A DNA stretch of 64,000 bases from Rhyacophila brunnea (Eukaryota; Arthropoda; Insecta; Trichoptera; Rhyacophilidae). Positions 26,032-38,571 of the stretch are shown here, in pieces (positions within the stretch are counted from its first letter, which is position 1; each line of letters begins with the position of its first letter). Below the pieces are notes generated by a model. It was not told where the DNA came from. It ran no database searches and saw nothing but the letters and a program-made list of their open reading frames with translations. The position numbers were made by a program, and so were the translations under genes. Location: contig JAGYXB010000135.1 in the NCBI GenBank assembly GCA_022495005.1, forward strand, positions 2,294,001-2,358,000, given 5' to 3'.

Positions 26032-28079
26032 GACTGTACTCATAATATCTACTTAATCATATTGTTTACTAAGATAAAAAAGTAAATTACGATTTATATG
26101 CACTATATGATTGGACATAGTTATGCAGAAAGTATCCAGTCCACAAAAAATAAAAAAAAATGAGATATGATATAGATAAGATGCGAGAAGGTTTTCTCTA
26201 CGTTCTGCTTAAAATAGCCAAGCTGCAAAGAATTCATTATTGAAATAAAATACTATTTACAATTTTACATTTCACATTTTACATAAATTTTTAATATCAT
26301 GTTGTTGCTAAAGTGCCATTATCTCAGTTCGACATTATTGTGGACTGGCTAAATTATGAATAACTACGTTCAATTGAAGTTACATTATCGGATTTTTCCA
26401 AGTCATATGTGTTAAACATGCACTCAATTTATTGGCTCATTGTTATGAATCAAACATACATCGAAAAAATAATATAATAAATTAGTTATATTTTGCCAGA
26501 TTCGAAAATGCAAGATCCGAAATTCTACCCATACCTGGGTATGCTATCAAAGCAAAGCATTTCATCTTCGTGGGTTAAATTACAATTCGTCTGTACTGAC
26601 AAGTATTCATTTTTATATTCCTGTCAATATCACTCGTAATTTTGCGGTCTTCATGATAAACCGTCACAGGACGGATGTTATGTTTTATGATGCTGTGTAC
26701 CTACTGTGCGATTAGCCTATTGATATCACCATAAAGGTTGATTTAATTATGTATAACTTTATAATGCATTTGGACATTTTAAATAAGTTAAATTTATAAT
26801 TATTTTTTATTATTTACATACAAACGTGATATTATGTACTATGGCGCATTGGCAAATGTCTGTAGGTAATACTTTGTTTTTTGATAAATATAAACATACC
26901 TACGACTTCAGTTACGGACGGTCTACTAACAAGTCCACCGTCGGCTTTGCTATGTAAATTACGTATCAATTTAATTTTGAAAAAGCACGTGTGTAGTACT
27001 TATATTTATAAAAAAGTGTTGACTATTTATTTATTTGTTATTCTAATATTAATGAAAACACATAGAGAGAAGTAAAATCGCCCATTAAAATAAAACAGTA
27101 AGGGAAACTTTCATTGATATATTCTCATAGAGATGAGCCAAAACGTGTTCATTTAAAGATATTTATGAGAAGGTACTGACTATTATGATTTTGTTAGAAA
27201 TAAAAAATACCATTTTGAGTATATTAATCATGTCTTACATTATTATTTAAAAAAAATATATATTTCTAGTTAAATTTCATGAATCTTTTTGTGTATATTA
27301 TACCGTACAAATCAACTACCTATTCCAATATGTATAAATAAACACTAGCGTTGTCATGGAAATGGGTTTTTTTACTCGTGAATATGAAAGCGATGGAAAA
27401 TAAACGAACGAGGTACCCTAAAATTAAAATCCATGAGTAATGCTTCCCACGGGATTCGTATTAAAAACACTCTATTTTCCATCCATACGTTTCAAATCCT
27501 TGTATAAAAAAGTCATTTTTTTATTGGGACATACCTTCATACACATTTAGACGTTATAAAATATACCTACCATTCTATTAAATATTTCTCGTCAATATTA
27601 TGAAATGTACACATTATTTGCTGATAATAATATTATTGGATATTTTCTTAACTTACCAAGTATTGGTTTTTAATTCCACAAATGCATAATATATTTTTAA
27701 GACTCATTGTTATGAATATTTACAATACGCTTCAGTCAGTTTTGAATTTTTCTTTGTATTATAAAGTTTGTTTTCCATACAAACCCTTTTCAATCAAGCG
27801 AAGAGATTTTCAATTCATTTATTTCCCATGGTGCATTACTTCTCATTCACGAAAGTGATATGCATATTTTTTTCATTTTTCTTACGTCACATTATTGAAA
27901 TGTTTGTGCATTTTACACTATACTATTTCATTTCTAAAATATACCTAACTGTTTATTTTTTTCTGTGTTATTAGTATTTTTAAATCGCTCATCATCGATA
28001 AAATTACTTAAAAAAACATTGTTTTAAATTTTGTTTTCATTGGGTCTAAAATTTGATCTGCATCTTGGATGCATCCCAA

Positions 28080-28260
28080 AGAGGTTTTTTAATGGTTTTT
28101 TTTATCAATCGTTCAATTACTCTATTAGTAACATAATCTCTATCCAAACGCCGTGTGGATTTGTCTACTGCTGGGTTTAACTGAATAGAGCTGGGATGCT
28201 GAGTTTAATCCAGAATTTTTAAGTCATCACGTTCTTCTTCCTCCAGTGCCTTGCTTATTA
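28080..28260 (-). pseudogene. possible eroded coding remnant, family not recognised
   Basis: The minus strand reads ALEEEERDDLKILD, then after one stop SSIQLNPAVDKSTRRLDRDY and VTNRVIERLIKKTIKK, a charged, protein-like string unusual for this region. It may be a transposase N-terminal relic, but I cannot name a family. Confidence 0.3.
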
Positions 28261-28999
28261 TAAATCTTCGTTTAAATTATGACATGGAGAAGTCAATGCT
28301 TCTTGGAATGAATCACAATATGATCAAAATATGCTAACTTCCTTGTTCTGACTTTTTTTATTATTACCTTTACCCTTTTTATCGTCAATATCATCTTGAC
28401 CTATGTGTACTATAATCATTCTACAGTCTCACTGTAGATACGGCAAAAACGATTTATAGTTGTATTGACATTGTTTACTGTAGAACATATTTCTTTGCTA
28501 GTAGACAAATCAATACAACTTCAAATCACCACTGTAGAATGATGCCAGTATACCTACTGTATCTTTGTATCATTTCTTCAAAGGGTACTCGCATTCATTA
28601 TGGCTTTTTATATTATTATTTTTTATCATCAAACGTTTTTATTGCATATAATATATTATAAAGAATATCAGTATGTATTAATGATATTTTTTTATTTATC
28701 TGAAAGGAACTCTTTATTTGATAGTATCAAGATGTTTTACATTCAATCTTCAGAAATTAGTGAACTGTTGGTTAATCATTTAATATGTTAATTATATCAA
28801 TGCTTTTAAATATTAACTTGCATCACATTCATTGTTGGTTTATAGAGTACATAATTAATTAATTTACAATACTTATTATACGATAAATTCATCCTATTAT
28901 TTAAATATTCATCGCTCATAATAGCAAGCAACTCTTTACCATTTTAGTATATATGAATCAATAGCGACTTCCGGCCATCAGTTTAGGTTTAGGCCAAGG

Positions 29000-29215
29000 A
29001 ATACACTCCCTTGAATACAAAGAAGTGTCTCTTTTACGGACCATTCGGTTTGCCGACTTCGCCAGGCATTGTGAGCGCGTCATCTGTATGCAGGACATGT
29101 TCCCCACTTGATCGATTGGATGGGGGCAGGAAAAAACTGATAGAAAAAAAAACAATTAACTGGAAGCTAACCGATCGTAGGCGGTCCAATCGATTAATTA
29201 TTTCCCGGCGACAAC
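29000..29215. promoter_or_regulatory. candidate regulatory element with ATCGATTAATTA
   Basis: GC-richer stretch. ATCGATTAATTA (29189-29200) joins an onecut/Exd-like ATCGAT to a homeodomain TAATTA. Overlapping short ORFs on both strands do not resemble a known protein. Confidence 0.3.
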
Positions 29216-29493
29216 TTACAAATTACTATGGATTGTTACCTTTTATTAATTATATCATTATTAGAATGATCGCTATATAAATTATTTGCAAACCTTTTGC
29301 GAAGAGGCGCTTAATTTCTTTGATGTGATGTATCTGATTTAAAATATTGAATACAATACGTTAAAATAAATCTTTTGCATATGGGTGGTTAAATTACATT
29401 ACGATATTAAAGATACAAGAGAAATAAATGTGATTTTAAAAAGTGAGTAATTTACAGCTTTTTAATTATTCTAAAATTTATAATTGCTTACAT

Positions 29494-30060
29494 CAGCGTT
29501 TCCCAAACTTTCTTGGCTCGCATACCACTTGGTAGTACAGTACATCACGCTTAATTGTACCATTTCGTAAAAATGATTGTATTTCGAGAAATTTGTTATT
29601 CTATTTGCATTATAAATTTTATGGGGTGACTATATTTCCCAGAACTCAATTTATTTAAGTTAAAAAAAAAATACCAAAGGTTTTATTTTTTCTGATAAAA
29701 ATGAGACATTTGAACTTTACATAATATCACAATGTTTTTTTTTTTAATAAAAGGTGTCGAAGCTAATTTCTTGTCGAAATTCAAAACCAGGACATTTAAA
29801 GAAGTTTTTTTTAACAACTAATTTTTATTAAAAAAAAATACATAGAATTAAATTAAATTATTTGTATAAAAAATTAAATGCGCTGCAGGCAATTTTTTCC
29901 AAAAATTACCGATGGTAAAATTATGAATTATAGAAAAAATACAATAGTTTAAATGTTATTTTTATGACTGATTTTTTTTAACTTTTTATGTCCGCCATTA
30001 CTGATTATTTTTCACGTACCACCAACTATCCACTCGCGTACCACAGGTTGGGAACCGCTG
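29494..30060. mobile_element. non-autonomous hAT element
   Basis: The element is 567 bp. TIRs are CAGCGTTTCCCAAACTT and CAGCGGTTCCCAACCTG (reverse complement of the right end). The perfect 8-bp target-site duplication GCTTACAT is at 29486-29493 and 30061-30068. Subterminal GTACCAC-like motifs occur near both ends in opposite orientation. The interior is AT-rich with homopolymer runs and no transposase trace. Confidence 0.92.
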
Positions 30061-30068
30061 GCTTACAT

Positions 30069-32119
30069 AATAACAAGAGTACGACGTCGAAAAGACGAAT
30101 ATAGTTTTTATGTGCCATATCCTCTCTAATTTTTAAATAATTATCTAACTACTTATTTGTCTCATTAATTTTTATTTACTGACGAAATATGTCGTATTTT
30201 AGAATAATATCAAAATAATTGAAAAACAATAAATACAACCATTTTCCAATAATATACCTCTACATGTCTGAAAAACATATTTATGCGTCATGAACAAAGA
30301 TTCCATTCAAAGCGCCGGGTTATCTTTCAAATTTACTCATAATATCTAATTTAGAAGTTACGACCGTACTGAAAATTCTGATTAATATACTTTGCAATAC
30401 CCATTGGCGTCCGTAATGACAATGATAAGATAAATCATCCGCCTAAGAACTTTGATATTTAATTAAATATAAAAGACATAAGGCCGCTTAGCACAATGCA
30501 CGAGCTTCGCTTAAACTGTCTATGGTAGGGCTTGAAAACATTTTAAATACAGAAGTGATATCACGTAAAATAATATAATAATATACAATATTGCATCTAT
30601 ATTTTAATATATATTATCACTATTTCTTAGCTGTATTATTATGAACTAAAATAATACTCTAATTAATAAATTAATATTACTAATAATAATAGTATTCTTT
30701 AAGCTGATAATAATAAACAATTTGTTTAAGTATATCAATATTATCGTTAAATAAATAATATTTAAACGAAATATTTTGGTTTCACAATTTATAAAAAAAA
30801 CAATATCTAATCCTCTTTCCTTTTTTTCTTCTTCTTTACGACCATGTCTGTTTGAAAAATGTATGTATCTTATAATAATTTTGATACCGTGTGTTATATG
30901 TAAACGATGTTTAAAAATAGTAAAATGACGTATATTGTAGATTAGATGGTAGTGTTACAACATATTATTATGGAGACGAAACATCTGGGTTCATTATATT
31001 TTACAGTCAATAATGTATATTTTTTATCTTGGATATTTATAACTATCATATTCTCCATTTTCGCTTCCTTTTTTCATTTATGTATAAATGAATTTGAGCT
31101 AATGAAAAACATTTAAATGTATAGATAATTCTCGTTAAAAGATTAGTAGCTCATTTTTGTCCATAGTGATAGATTCATATTATCAGATGACGCCTGGAGT
31201 GAAAATTGTGAAAAGGTTTATTAATAGTTTTTAGGTATCAAAATGTTTACACAGGTTGAAAATATTTTTTTTTGTTGGAGACTATTTGTATTAAGGTTTC
31301 ATTCTCATGGAATTTACAAAAACCACAGATTATTAACCACTGAACTATAAATATTTCTATCTCTTTCTGTCATAATCTCTTCATTCTTTGATGCCTACTT
31401 CCCTCCTTGTTCCTCTTTTACGCAACAATAGCATTTTCAAGCGGGAGAGGAGGGCTTCTGTGTTTTATTTTGTCGGTATACTCGGGAGTAAAAGTTTAAA
31501 GTTCTTTCGAGTAGCAAGCTTCGGTTAGACAAAGGGAAAATTTTTAGCAAAGATGGTGCAGGTACACCGTTAAGAATCGGAGCTTTTGCAGAGAAAGCTG
31601 CCCAACAAAAGCTCGGCTTTCAATTAAATGTTAAATACTCTATCGACTGTTAACTACTTATGACATGGAAGTGTTTGTCAGATGGTAGCGGAAAATCTTT
31701 TTGTGTTCTGAATTGAAGCTGCTATAAAAGTTTTTTTAATAATTTAAGATGAAAAACGAAATATTATATACAAGTTATTATGAATAAAAGCGAAACTAAT
31801 GCAATAAGAATTTTATCATATTATATAGGTACCCATATTATTATCGACGTAATAGGAACAAAATTAATATAAACAGTTGTATTAAATAAAACAATTATCT
31901 GATAATATGTCGTGTCATTAAAATATAAATCTATATTAATCTTTTAGACCAGTGATGACCATTTGGTTTATGCTCATAACGTATTTCCTAATGTTAAAAA
32001 ATCTCTTAACTAATGAGTTATGTGTAATCTACATGAACTGTAACACAAATTTTAAATTCCATAGGATTATTTTATTGTTGTTTTTATTTAATAAAACGCA
32101 ATTTTTTATAGTACTTATT
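30069..32119. other. AT-rich non-coding DNA; GC-richer patch 31380-31640
   Basis: The patch contains GCGGGAGAGGAGGGC and TTCGAGTAGCAAGCTTCGG with no ORF. Around 30360-30540 a TTTGATATTTAATTAAAT block may be regulatory. Nothing else recognised. Confidence 0.5.
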
Positions 32120-32182
32120 CCACTTTTAATTAATATATTAGGACCGGTTTCGTCCGCCTCAGTGGGACATTTTCAACTACAT
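32120..32182 (-). repeat. dispersed repeat with GACGAAACCGGT core, copy 3
   Basis: The minus strand reads GTTGAAAATGTCCCACTGAG and GCGGACGAAACCGGTCCTAA, matching the core of copies at 22969 and 38572. Confidence 0.55.
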
Positions 32183-32654
32183 ACAATCCATAGGATTATA
32201 CTCGTACTTTCGCATATCACGATAAATAAAAATATGACCATATATTATTGCACACCGAAGTAAGATAGCTTAAAATTGTTAGTAAATAAAGTAATTGGGC
32301 TATTCTATTTTACTGCAATTTTTTTTTACATACTCGTATATTATAAAACAAATTGGTTAATCTGGTTAATGTTTTTAATCTTATAATAACAACATTTATT
32401 CGATTTAACTTTATTTCGATTTTACTTGTGTTTTTTATGACAAACATCTATTGGTAATAATTTTGTTTAATCTGTTTTTATTTCGAGTACCATAATATAT
32501 ACGTATGAGAAGAGATGTTTGGATTTAATAGCTTCCCAAACAATTAAATGTATATTATATTTGTACGGAAAATACAACATCTCTACTGCACTGTATGCAA
32601 TGAATTCGAATTCTTAAATTTATACCAATTCATAATATATATACAGTATATCTG

Positions 32655-32945
32655 ATCACTGCCAGAGCCGAGTTAACTCGTCAAAGTATGTATATTGCAT
32701 CAGGCCATGGACGAGTTAACTCGTGCGTTCTTTTCAACATCATAACTTCCGAAAAAACTATTTATGTATATTATCTAAACAATAATTACCATTTAAGTGC
32801 GAAAATATTCAAGATAAACTCGAAAAATATGTTTATTTGGTAAAATTTCACAAATATGTGTCATTCTGTTCCTATTTCATCTTTTTAAGGGATTTATTTT
32901 ATTCCAAAAATAGTATCCACCTAGTAAAAATTGACTGGCAGTGAT
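32655..32945. mobile_element. small inverted-repeat element with paired ACGAGTTAACTCGT palindromes
   Basis: ATCACTGCCAG (32655-32665) and CTGGCAGTGAT (32935-32945) are exact 11-bp terminal inverted repeats. Near the left end CGAGTTAACTCG (32669-32680) and ACGAGTTAACTCGT (32711-32724) recur 42 bp apart. An (AT)n tract starts at the right end, so the target duplication cannot be read. No ORF is seen and the superfamily is unassigned. Confidence 0.7.
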
Positions 32946-32964
32946 ATATATATATATATATATA
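32944..32964. repeat. (AT)n microsatellite
   Basis: About ten AT units directly follow the right end of the 32655-32945 element. Confidence 0.9.
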
Positions 32965-33193
32965 GTATATTTTATGGAAAAGTACAAAAGTCTAATAATA
33001 AATTAAATTATACATGTAATTCCATTTCTATTCAGTAACATCAGTCAATAATATTTATGTTTAGATAAATATTTTTTATTCAGAGGGATGCTGGATACAG
33101 CTATGTATATTATTTATGGAATAATAAAGGATATTTAACTATTTCTTTTATTCAACGAATAATTCACAAGATGTAAGAATTTACCATTCTAAT

Positions 33194-33467
33194 TATTGAA
33201 CATATATAATTTTTGAAAAACACTTCTGAGAAAATATATTATAATCAATAGAAAAAATCTTTTTTGAAAAAAGTAAGATACCCCGGCAGGGAATTAAACC
33301 CTGCATCTCCTGGGTTTACGCCCCGTCCGTTCATTACTTCTATAGTACCCAGGGGATGCAGAGTTCGATTCCCTGCCGGGGTGTCTTACTTTTTTTAAAA
33401 AAGATTTTTTCAATTGGTTATAATATATTTTCTCAGGAGTGTTTTTCAAAAATTATATATGCTCAAT
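33194..33467. repeat. long inverted repeat carrying tRNA-like T-arms on both arms
   Basis: The arms, about 122 bp each (33194-33315 and 33347-33467), are near-identical reverse complements around a 31-bp spacer. At the inner ends each arm reads, facing inward to outward, GATGCAG(A/G)GTT(C/T)(G/A)ATTCCCTGCCGGGGT. This looks like a tRNA T-arm plus acceptor strand. The outer parts match the AT-rich body of the repeats at 17584, 54345 and 57620. It would form a very stable cruciform or RNA hairpin. Confidence 0.85.
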
Positions 33468-33589
33468 AAAGGATACTTTATTCTTAATTGGATGTGAAAA
33501 GAGTCACAGGACTTCTGATACTCAATTCACATTGTTTCTCAAATTTAAACAGGATGTAGATTTTAAATACAAATTTTCTGTGATATTTC

Positions 33590-33840
33590 CGTGATGATAG
33601 AGAACAGCCTCTGATGTTGGCTGTATGCAAGGGGCGACGCGACGCGATTGTGGCTCGTGCCTGCCGCCTCGGGCGTCCAGTACCCAGTACCGGTCCGACC
33701 AGCGTCGGAGTCACACGTTTTCCTATTTACCGCGTTGCGCAATTTTCCGCTTTTCCGCGAAGTTCGCCGACTCTCGCGGACTTTCGCGAAGTCAAATTCG
33801 TGAATTTTTCATTAGTTCCGGGAGTGCATTTCCGGGCATA
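33590..33840. promoter_or_regulatory. CpG-rich island with E2F-like sites
   Basis: This is one of the most CpG-dense stretches in the window. It contains TTTTCCGCG and TTTCGCGAA words resembling E2F sites, plus repeated CGCGAAGT. Overlapping ORFs on both strands (33484-33903) look like by-products of high GC. It could be a promoter, an unrecognised exon or a regulatory island. Confidence 0.35.
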
Positions 33841-34954
33841 ATTACTGCAACATGTAATAACTTGATATATATATTGCACATTTTACACTTCGCATACGAT
33901 TAAAATAATATTATCATAAGTTTACTTTTAAATAAATATTTACATAGCGTAGTAATAGATTGTCAAATTATTTCAATATTGTCAAAAATAAACATTAGTA
34001 TTGATTATTATGAACCTGAATATTTTTAAAACCCGATACATGATGTGGCCGTGAAATAACCAATATAATATACATTAATTAAACTATGAAACAAGTTATT
34101 ATTAGTAAGTTTTTTTAACACTATGGTTAGAGAATGTGAAATAATATATAGAATTTTAGTTCATGCTAAAACAAGTTTATTTATATTATGTAGATATATT
34201 ATGTTTTTACAAATGTAAAAAAGAAAATTCTAAAAAAATATTTTCATATATATGTAATTTTAATATACGTATGTACCTTATGCATACAGGTTAATTATTA
34301 CGTGGAAGTATAATTATGTTATGGTCTATATTCTATGCATTGTGTAGGTTATCGAAACTTTGTATTTATAATAAATGATTGCTAACGATTCTCTCAATAC
34401 ATTGAGCTATGCGGTAAATTCATCGCAAATTGAAAAAAACTCAAAAATATACAAATTTATAAATTATATAATCGCATTCTTTTCGTGAAAACTTTTATGC
34501 AATCAAGTGGACAATTCACAAAACCATTTCTATTTTATCAATTCAACAAATATTTGTTCTCTCAAACTGTACCGTACACATTGTTAAATTAGAGTTGTTT
34601 GAATTGACCATTTATATGAGGTTAATTTAACCGCAGTTTCCAATGTACCAATTGTTGATACATATAACGTAATTTGTGTTCATGAATTAATGTCCGATTA
34701 AATCAATTTGATTAGTACTGGAAAACTATTATTGAACTATTTTGAACAAGTCTTAAATATTATCTGATTCTGAATATACAAGTGTATGTGTACCGTATAC
34801 ACTTATTAATAATATAATTTATACATATTTAGAATCTTACGATTTAATTAATAGATTTAAAATTAAAAAACAGTCTAATTGTTAATTGTATTGAAATATC
34901 TCATTGCCAACGAAGCAAAAAATATTTCAGATTTGCACTAACTTTTTTTTTCGA

Positions 34955-35165
34955 CCATGTCCGATCCTAATAAAATCATATGGGTCTCCAGAGTGGAGGT
35001 TTGTATTAACAGATTTTGTTTTTACGAGAAATGGATGTCAGCCACTTGCTCAACTTATTAGGTCCATACCCTGACTCAAACACAAATTAAAAAACAATGT
35101 GTATTTGCCAGACCCATAAGTCGAACCTGCGACCCACGACGCTATAAGCCGCACTAGCCTCGAAA
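34955..35165 (-). repeat. tRNA-derived SINE, copy with head and body
   Basis: The minus strand starts near 35165 with a tRNA-like head, GGCTAGTGCGGCTTATAGCG then GTCGCAGGTTCGACTTATGG (B-box match GGTTCGA). The body continues with CAAATACAC and a tail matching the fragment at 54951. Together with 19925-20084 it defines a SINE family. There is no intact tRNA fold. Confidence 0.72.
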
Positions 35166-36433
35166 AAACCACTAAGTAATTTGAAATTATTTTTACATTG
35201 GTATTAATTAAATAAAATGATATCACCATTTCATAACCTTGTCTTCAAACATTTGATTTTGATTTAAATTAATTAATTATAAGTACAAAACTAGTAATTC
35301 AGAGACAGATAATAATATACAGTTTCACTTTAATTATTTGCAAAATCTTTCATTTGGTTAATCGAAACTATTAAAATATTTTAATACTTTATCCCTTTAC
35401 CCACATATTTTATATATTATGTCGATTGCCGTCAACCAAATTTTTGTGGAAGATAAATTATTAATATAATATACAGGTTTTTATAGAAAACAAGAATAAG
35501 GTCTCTGGATTTTTTTTTAAATCGATGTATCCATCAGTATCCATTTTAATAAATTTATAACGTTGTATTTTTTTTGATACATAAAGCTTTACAATGATTC
35601 TCAAAAATTTATGTATATTACAAAAACAAAATTCTAATGTTCTAGCTTAGTCGAAATTACATATTATATTACCTGATTATCCCCAAATAAGAGACGCCAC
35701 GTTCTAATTTTAGGAAAATATTCAGCGAAATATGAAGGAACGTACATAAATCATGTATTTGCAAAATATCCTGGAAGCCTAAAGTTACGACGGTTCGGCA
35801 GTGTGTGAATTTTACATCACTTCGTATTGTTTGGGCCCTTAATAAATGATTACCACCACAAGAGAAACGCACTCTTGCTAGCGTTTTAATCCAAAAATTA
35901 ACTTGCAATTTACTCGGCTATAAAAATTCAAAAGTTAATACTAATTAATACATATTTACATTATTTCATTACAAACTTGTAACTACAAGATATTTTTTGT
36001 ATTTAAGCTAATAATTTAGAAACTGAGTAAAAGTGTGAGATAAACAATAAAAAATGTAATAATTTAGGATAAACTGGTCGGTATTAGTACATTTTGATGA
36101 CTGGCGGAACCTGTTATCATCACATGCAAATATTTTTTTTATAATATGTTGAAAAAAGACCGAACATAGGTACTGACTCAACAAAACGCCCCAATTTTAC
36201 TTAGGTAGTCCATCACGCAGCTTCCATCTAGTTTCTCAATTATTGAATAATATGGGAGTTTTTAAAGATTTAATTGCTGTTAAGAAAATATTCTCATAAT
36301 TAAAAGAAATTTCTATGGTTACAATACTAATACATTAGAAACTTAAGTATAACTTCGCACTGTAGAGTAGCGACAGAGCCAAAACCGCATCTAACAAAAA
36401 CCGCATGCTGTTTTTTCAATGTGTGTTTGGTTT

Positions 36434-36570
36434 CAAGCAAACCCAAAATGGGTTGACCAAATGGCCAAGAATTCGAGACTTACGAGATTCCTCGTAAAAC
36501 ATGTGCTAATATAACTTCTACCCTGCGATGTTCCAAATGCTCCGCGTAGGAGTGAAACTGGTATTTTACA
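36434..36570 (+). repeat. dispersed repeat pair, copy 1 (AATGGGTTGxxC)
   Basis: AAAATGGGTTGACCAAATGG, CCTCGTAAAACATG and GTGAAACTGGTATTTTAC align in order with 60446-60565. It has no tRNA-like head and is unclassified, probably a SINE or LINE 3' end. Confidence 0.5.
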
Positions 36571-36687
36571 TTTATTTAGGTAGAAAATGAGACAATTTCT
36601 TTATATTATATAATAATTTTTATTAAATACTGAATAATATACTCAAGATTTAGGAGTTTTAGTTTATTTATTATTGAAAATGAAATT

Positions 36688-36765
36688 AATAGCTCAAAAA
36701 ATAAGAGCAATCATACGGACAGTGAAAGATGTGAGTTAGAATCTGACTCGGTTCAACTTGTTTCT
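36688..36765 (+). repeat. relic of the TAGCGTAATTGG SINE
   Basis: AATAGCTCAAAAAATAAGAG, ACAGTGAAAGATGTGAGTTA and GAATCTGACTCGGTTCAAC give the best-preserved second half of this head, including a B-box-like GAGTTAGAATCTG. Confidence 0.55.
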
Positions 36766-37642
36766 ACTAGATATGTAGCTAAAGATTTTTGAAATGATGT
36801 ATTTGATATTATTTAAATTGGATTATTTAGTCGAAAGCTATTTCGTTTTTAATACCATTGCGGTTAATTATAAAGGTTAATTTATAAGTTATTGTAATTT
36901 TTTAAAATATGAAATCAATTTCACTTTACTGTATTTCAGTATTTTAATAATATTTTTTTGTACTAAACAGCCTAGTTACTCGGCAAATCAATAAATATAT
37001 TTCATATACTAGCGACTGGAAAGTGCAAATGAATCCGAAAGCTTGATGAATAACGTGCAATGGCAGGGTTGGATTTATGAGACTTTCCCTTGGATTGACT
37101 CAAAAACCAAACGCTAGGCGTCTGTCGAGTGTGTAATTAAATTTATAAACCATAAAACTACCGTAAAAGCAAACTACCATAAAGGAAATCCGCCACCAAA
37201 GTCATGAACACGCAGCCTGATGGCCATCATCTTCGTTAATATTTCGAACGTACTGTGTTAGTCTCATAAATTCATAGTGGCAATATTGTTTTAGTACGTT
37301 CTATTGTTGATTTATTTCATTGTTAATAATTTATCACGGTAGAATAATGTTTATGCAGTATCAAGAGAGTCGCGTTTGTATTCAATGTAAAAGCTTCGAA
37401 CATTTTACTTCATATTAAACGCTATTCAAGTAAATTTCATTTCGTTATGTATATCATTGTAATGTAGGTATGCTGAACATGCTATAAGCTATAGTTATGA
37501 ATTGATTAGAGTTTAATATACATTATTATAGCATACTTTAATAATTATAATGTAATGTAAAATATAATGATTTATTGCATTTCTAGTAACTTTACATTAT
37601 TGAAATCTTAATATTCACTTTATGCAGCTTAACTACCTACAG

Positions 37643-38272
37643 CAATGCTGCCGAACCTATGGCATGCGTGCCACTTGTAGAACTCGAGATGATTTTGCAT
37701 AACACGCGAATGTTTTAAGTTGAAGAGAAAAAAATAAATACGTATAATAATTTAAAAAATATTCTTTTTTACAAAATGCTTTATAAATAAACATATATTG
37801 CAAAATATTGACGAAATGGCCATGCGTATTTTCTTATCAATACGCAAAAGGAAACGACAAAATTCATGCATAAATGACAGATCGCATTGTATAAAAAATA
37901 GCAGGGAGATACTCTTCAAGAATAAGCATTACGTTTAATTTAAATTGCATACGTCGGACCGTGGGTTTCATGCGTCACAGATAATATTATCGCACTGATC
38001 TCATCAGGCGGCAGGGGAAGCCACGCCGTAAACCTCTGATTTTTATCGATTTACAATCATTTTACAATGCTTGAGACAACTGTAGCGAGAGAATGCCTCA
38101 TCTGATCGGAGCAATTCCGGCGTCACTCAATTATAATTTTTGAACGTTTTTTAAATTCTTATTTTTATTACTATTTATTCATTTTTTCTCTATGAAAAAC
38201 TGCTCGGCACGTGTCAAAAAATAATATTTGGGAAATTTTGGCACGCGTACGTAAAAAGGTTTGCCAATCCTC
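37643..38272. mobile_element. probable old hAT-like element
   Basis: Ends are imperfect: CAATGCTGCCGAACC on the left and GAGGATTGGCAAACC on the right (reverse complement), matching in 9 of 15 positions. The flanks ACCTACAG (37635-37642) and ACCTACAC (38273-38280) agree in 7 of 8 bases. GGCATGCGTGCCA near the left end mirrors TGGCACGCG near the right. The element looks older than the other hAT copies. Confidence 0.68.
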
Positions 38273-38373
38273 ACCTACACGCTATTATAATAATATTTTC
38301 TGACGAGCTAAGTGAATTTACTTGTTTTATTTTTGAACATAGATAATAGATATTTTTCCTTTTAAAATGTAGG

Positions 38374-38538
38374 TACTATTGTACGACAATATCTTCTTGG
38401 CTACATGAAGGAGGACGCGGTTGTCGACTAAATGGGAGGGGCTTGTTAATTTATAATGGGAGTGTGGTTAAAAATGGGAAAAGCATGTTAGTTCATAGTT
38501 TTAACACGTAGCCAAGAAGATGTCGTCATAGAGTAGTA
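38374..38538. mobile_element. 165-bp MITE with 31-bp terminal inverted repeats
   Basis: Left (38374-38404) and right (38508-38538) termini are 31-bp inverted repeats with 5 mismatches, both containing ATCTTCTTGGCTAC. The interior holds two related words, AATGGGAGGGGCTTGTTAAT and AATGGGAAAAGCATGTTAGT. No convincing target duplication was seen. Confidence 0.8.
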
Positions 38539-38571
38539 TAAATATCTGTATTATTGTATAATATTTACCAA

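Larger units (their letters stand above)
22509..29485. other. AT-rich non-coding DNA with isolated features
   Basis: Includes the repeat at 22969, the GC segment at 25020, the element at 25597, the possible relic at 28080 and the island at 29000. No other gene-like or repeat structure was found. Confidence 0.55.
33841..37634. other. AT-rich non-coding DNA
   Basis: Besides the SINEs at 34955 and 36688 and the repeat at 36434, a patch at 35695-35890 contains TTAATAAATGATTACC (Hox/Pbx-like) and 37190-37280 contains GATGGCCATC (Pho/YY1-like palindrome). No genes. Confidence 0.5.

Noticed and set aside
32655..32945. piggyBac element (because TTAA is present)
   Set aside because: TTAA sits inside the internal palindromes and not at the element ends, and no CCC-type piggyBac terminus was found.
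33347..33385. tRNA gene on the basis of the TTCGATTCC T-arm
   Set aside because: Only the 3' half is present and it is mirrored in the other arm; no D arm or anticodon arm can be drawn.
33484..33903. Three overlapping ORFs on both strands
   Set aside because: They coincide with a CpG-rich island where stop codons are scarce; no frame shows protein-like features.
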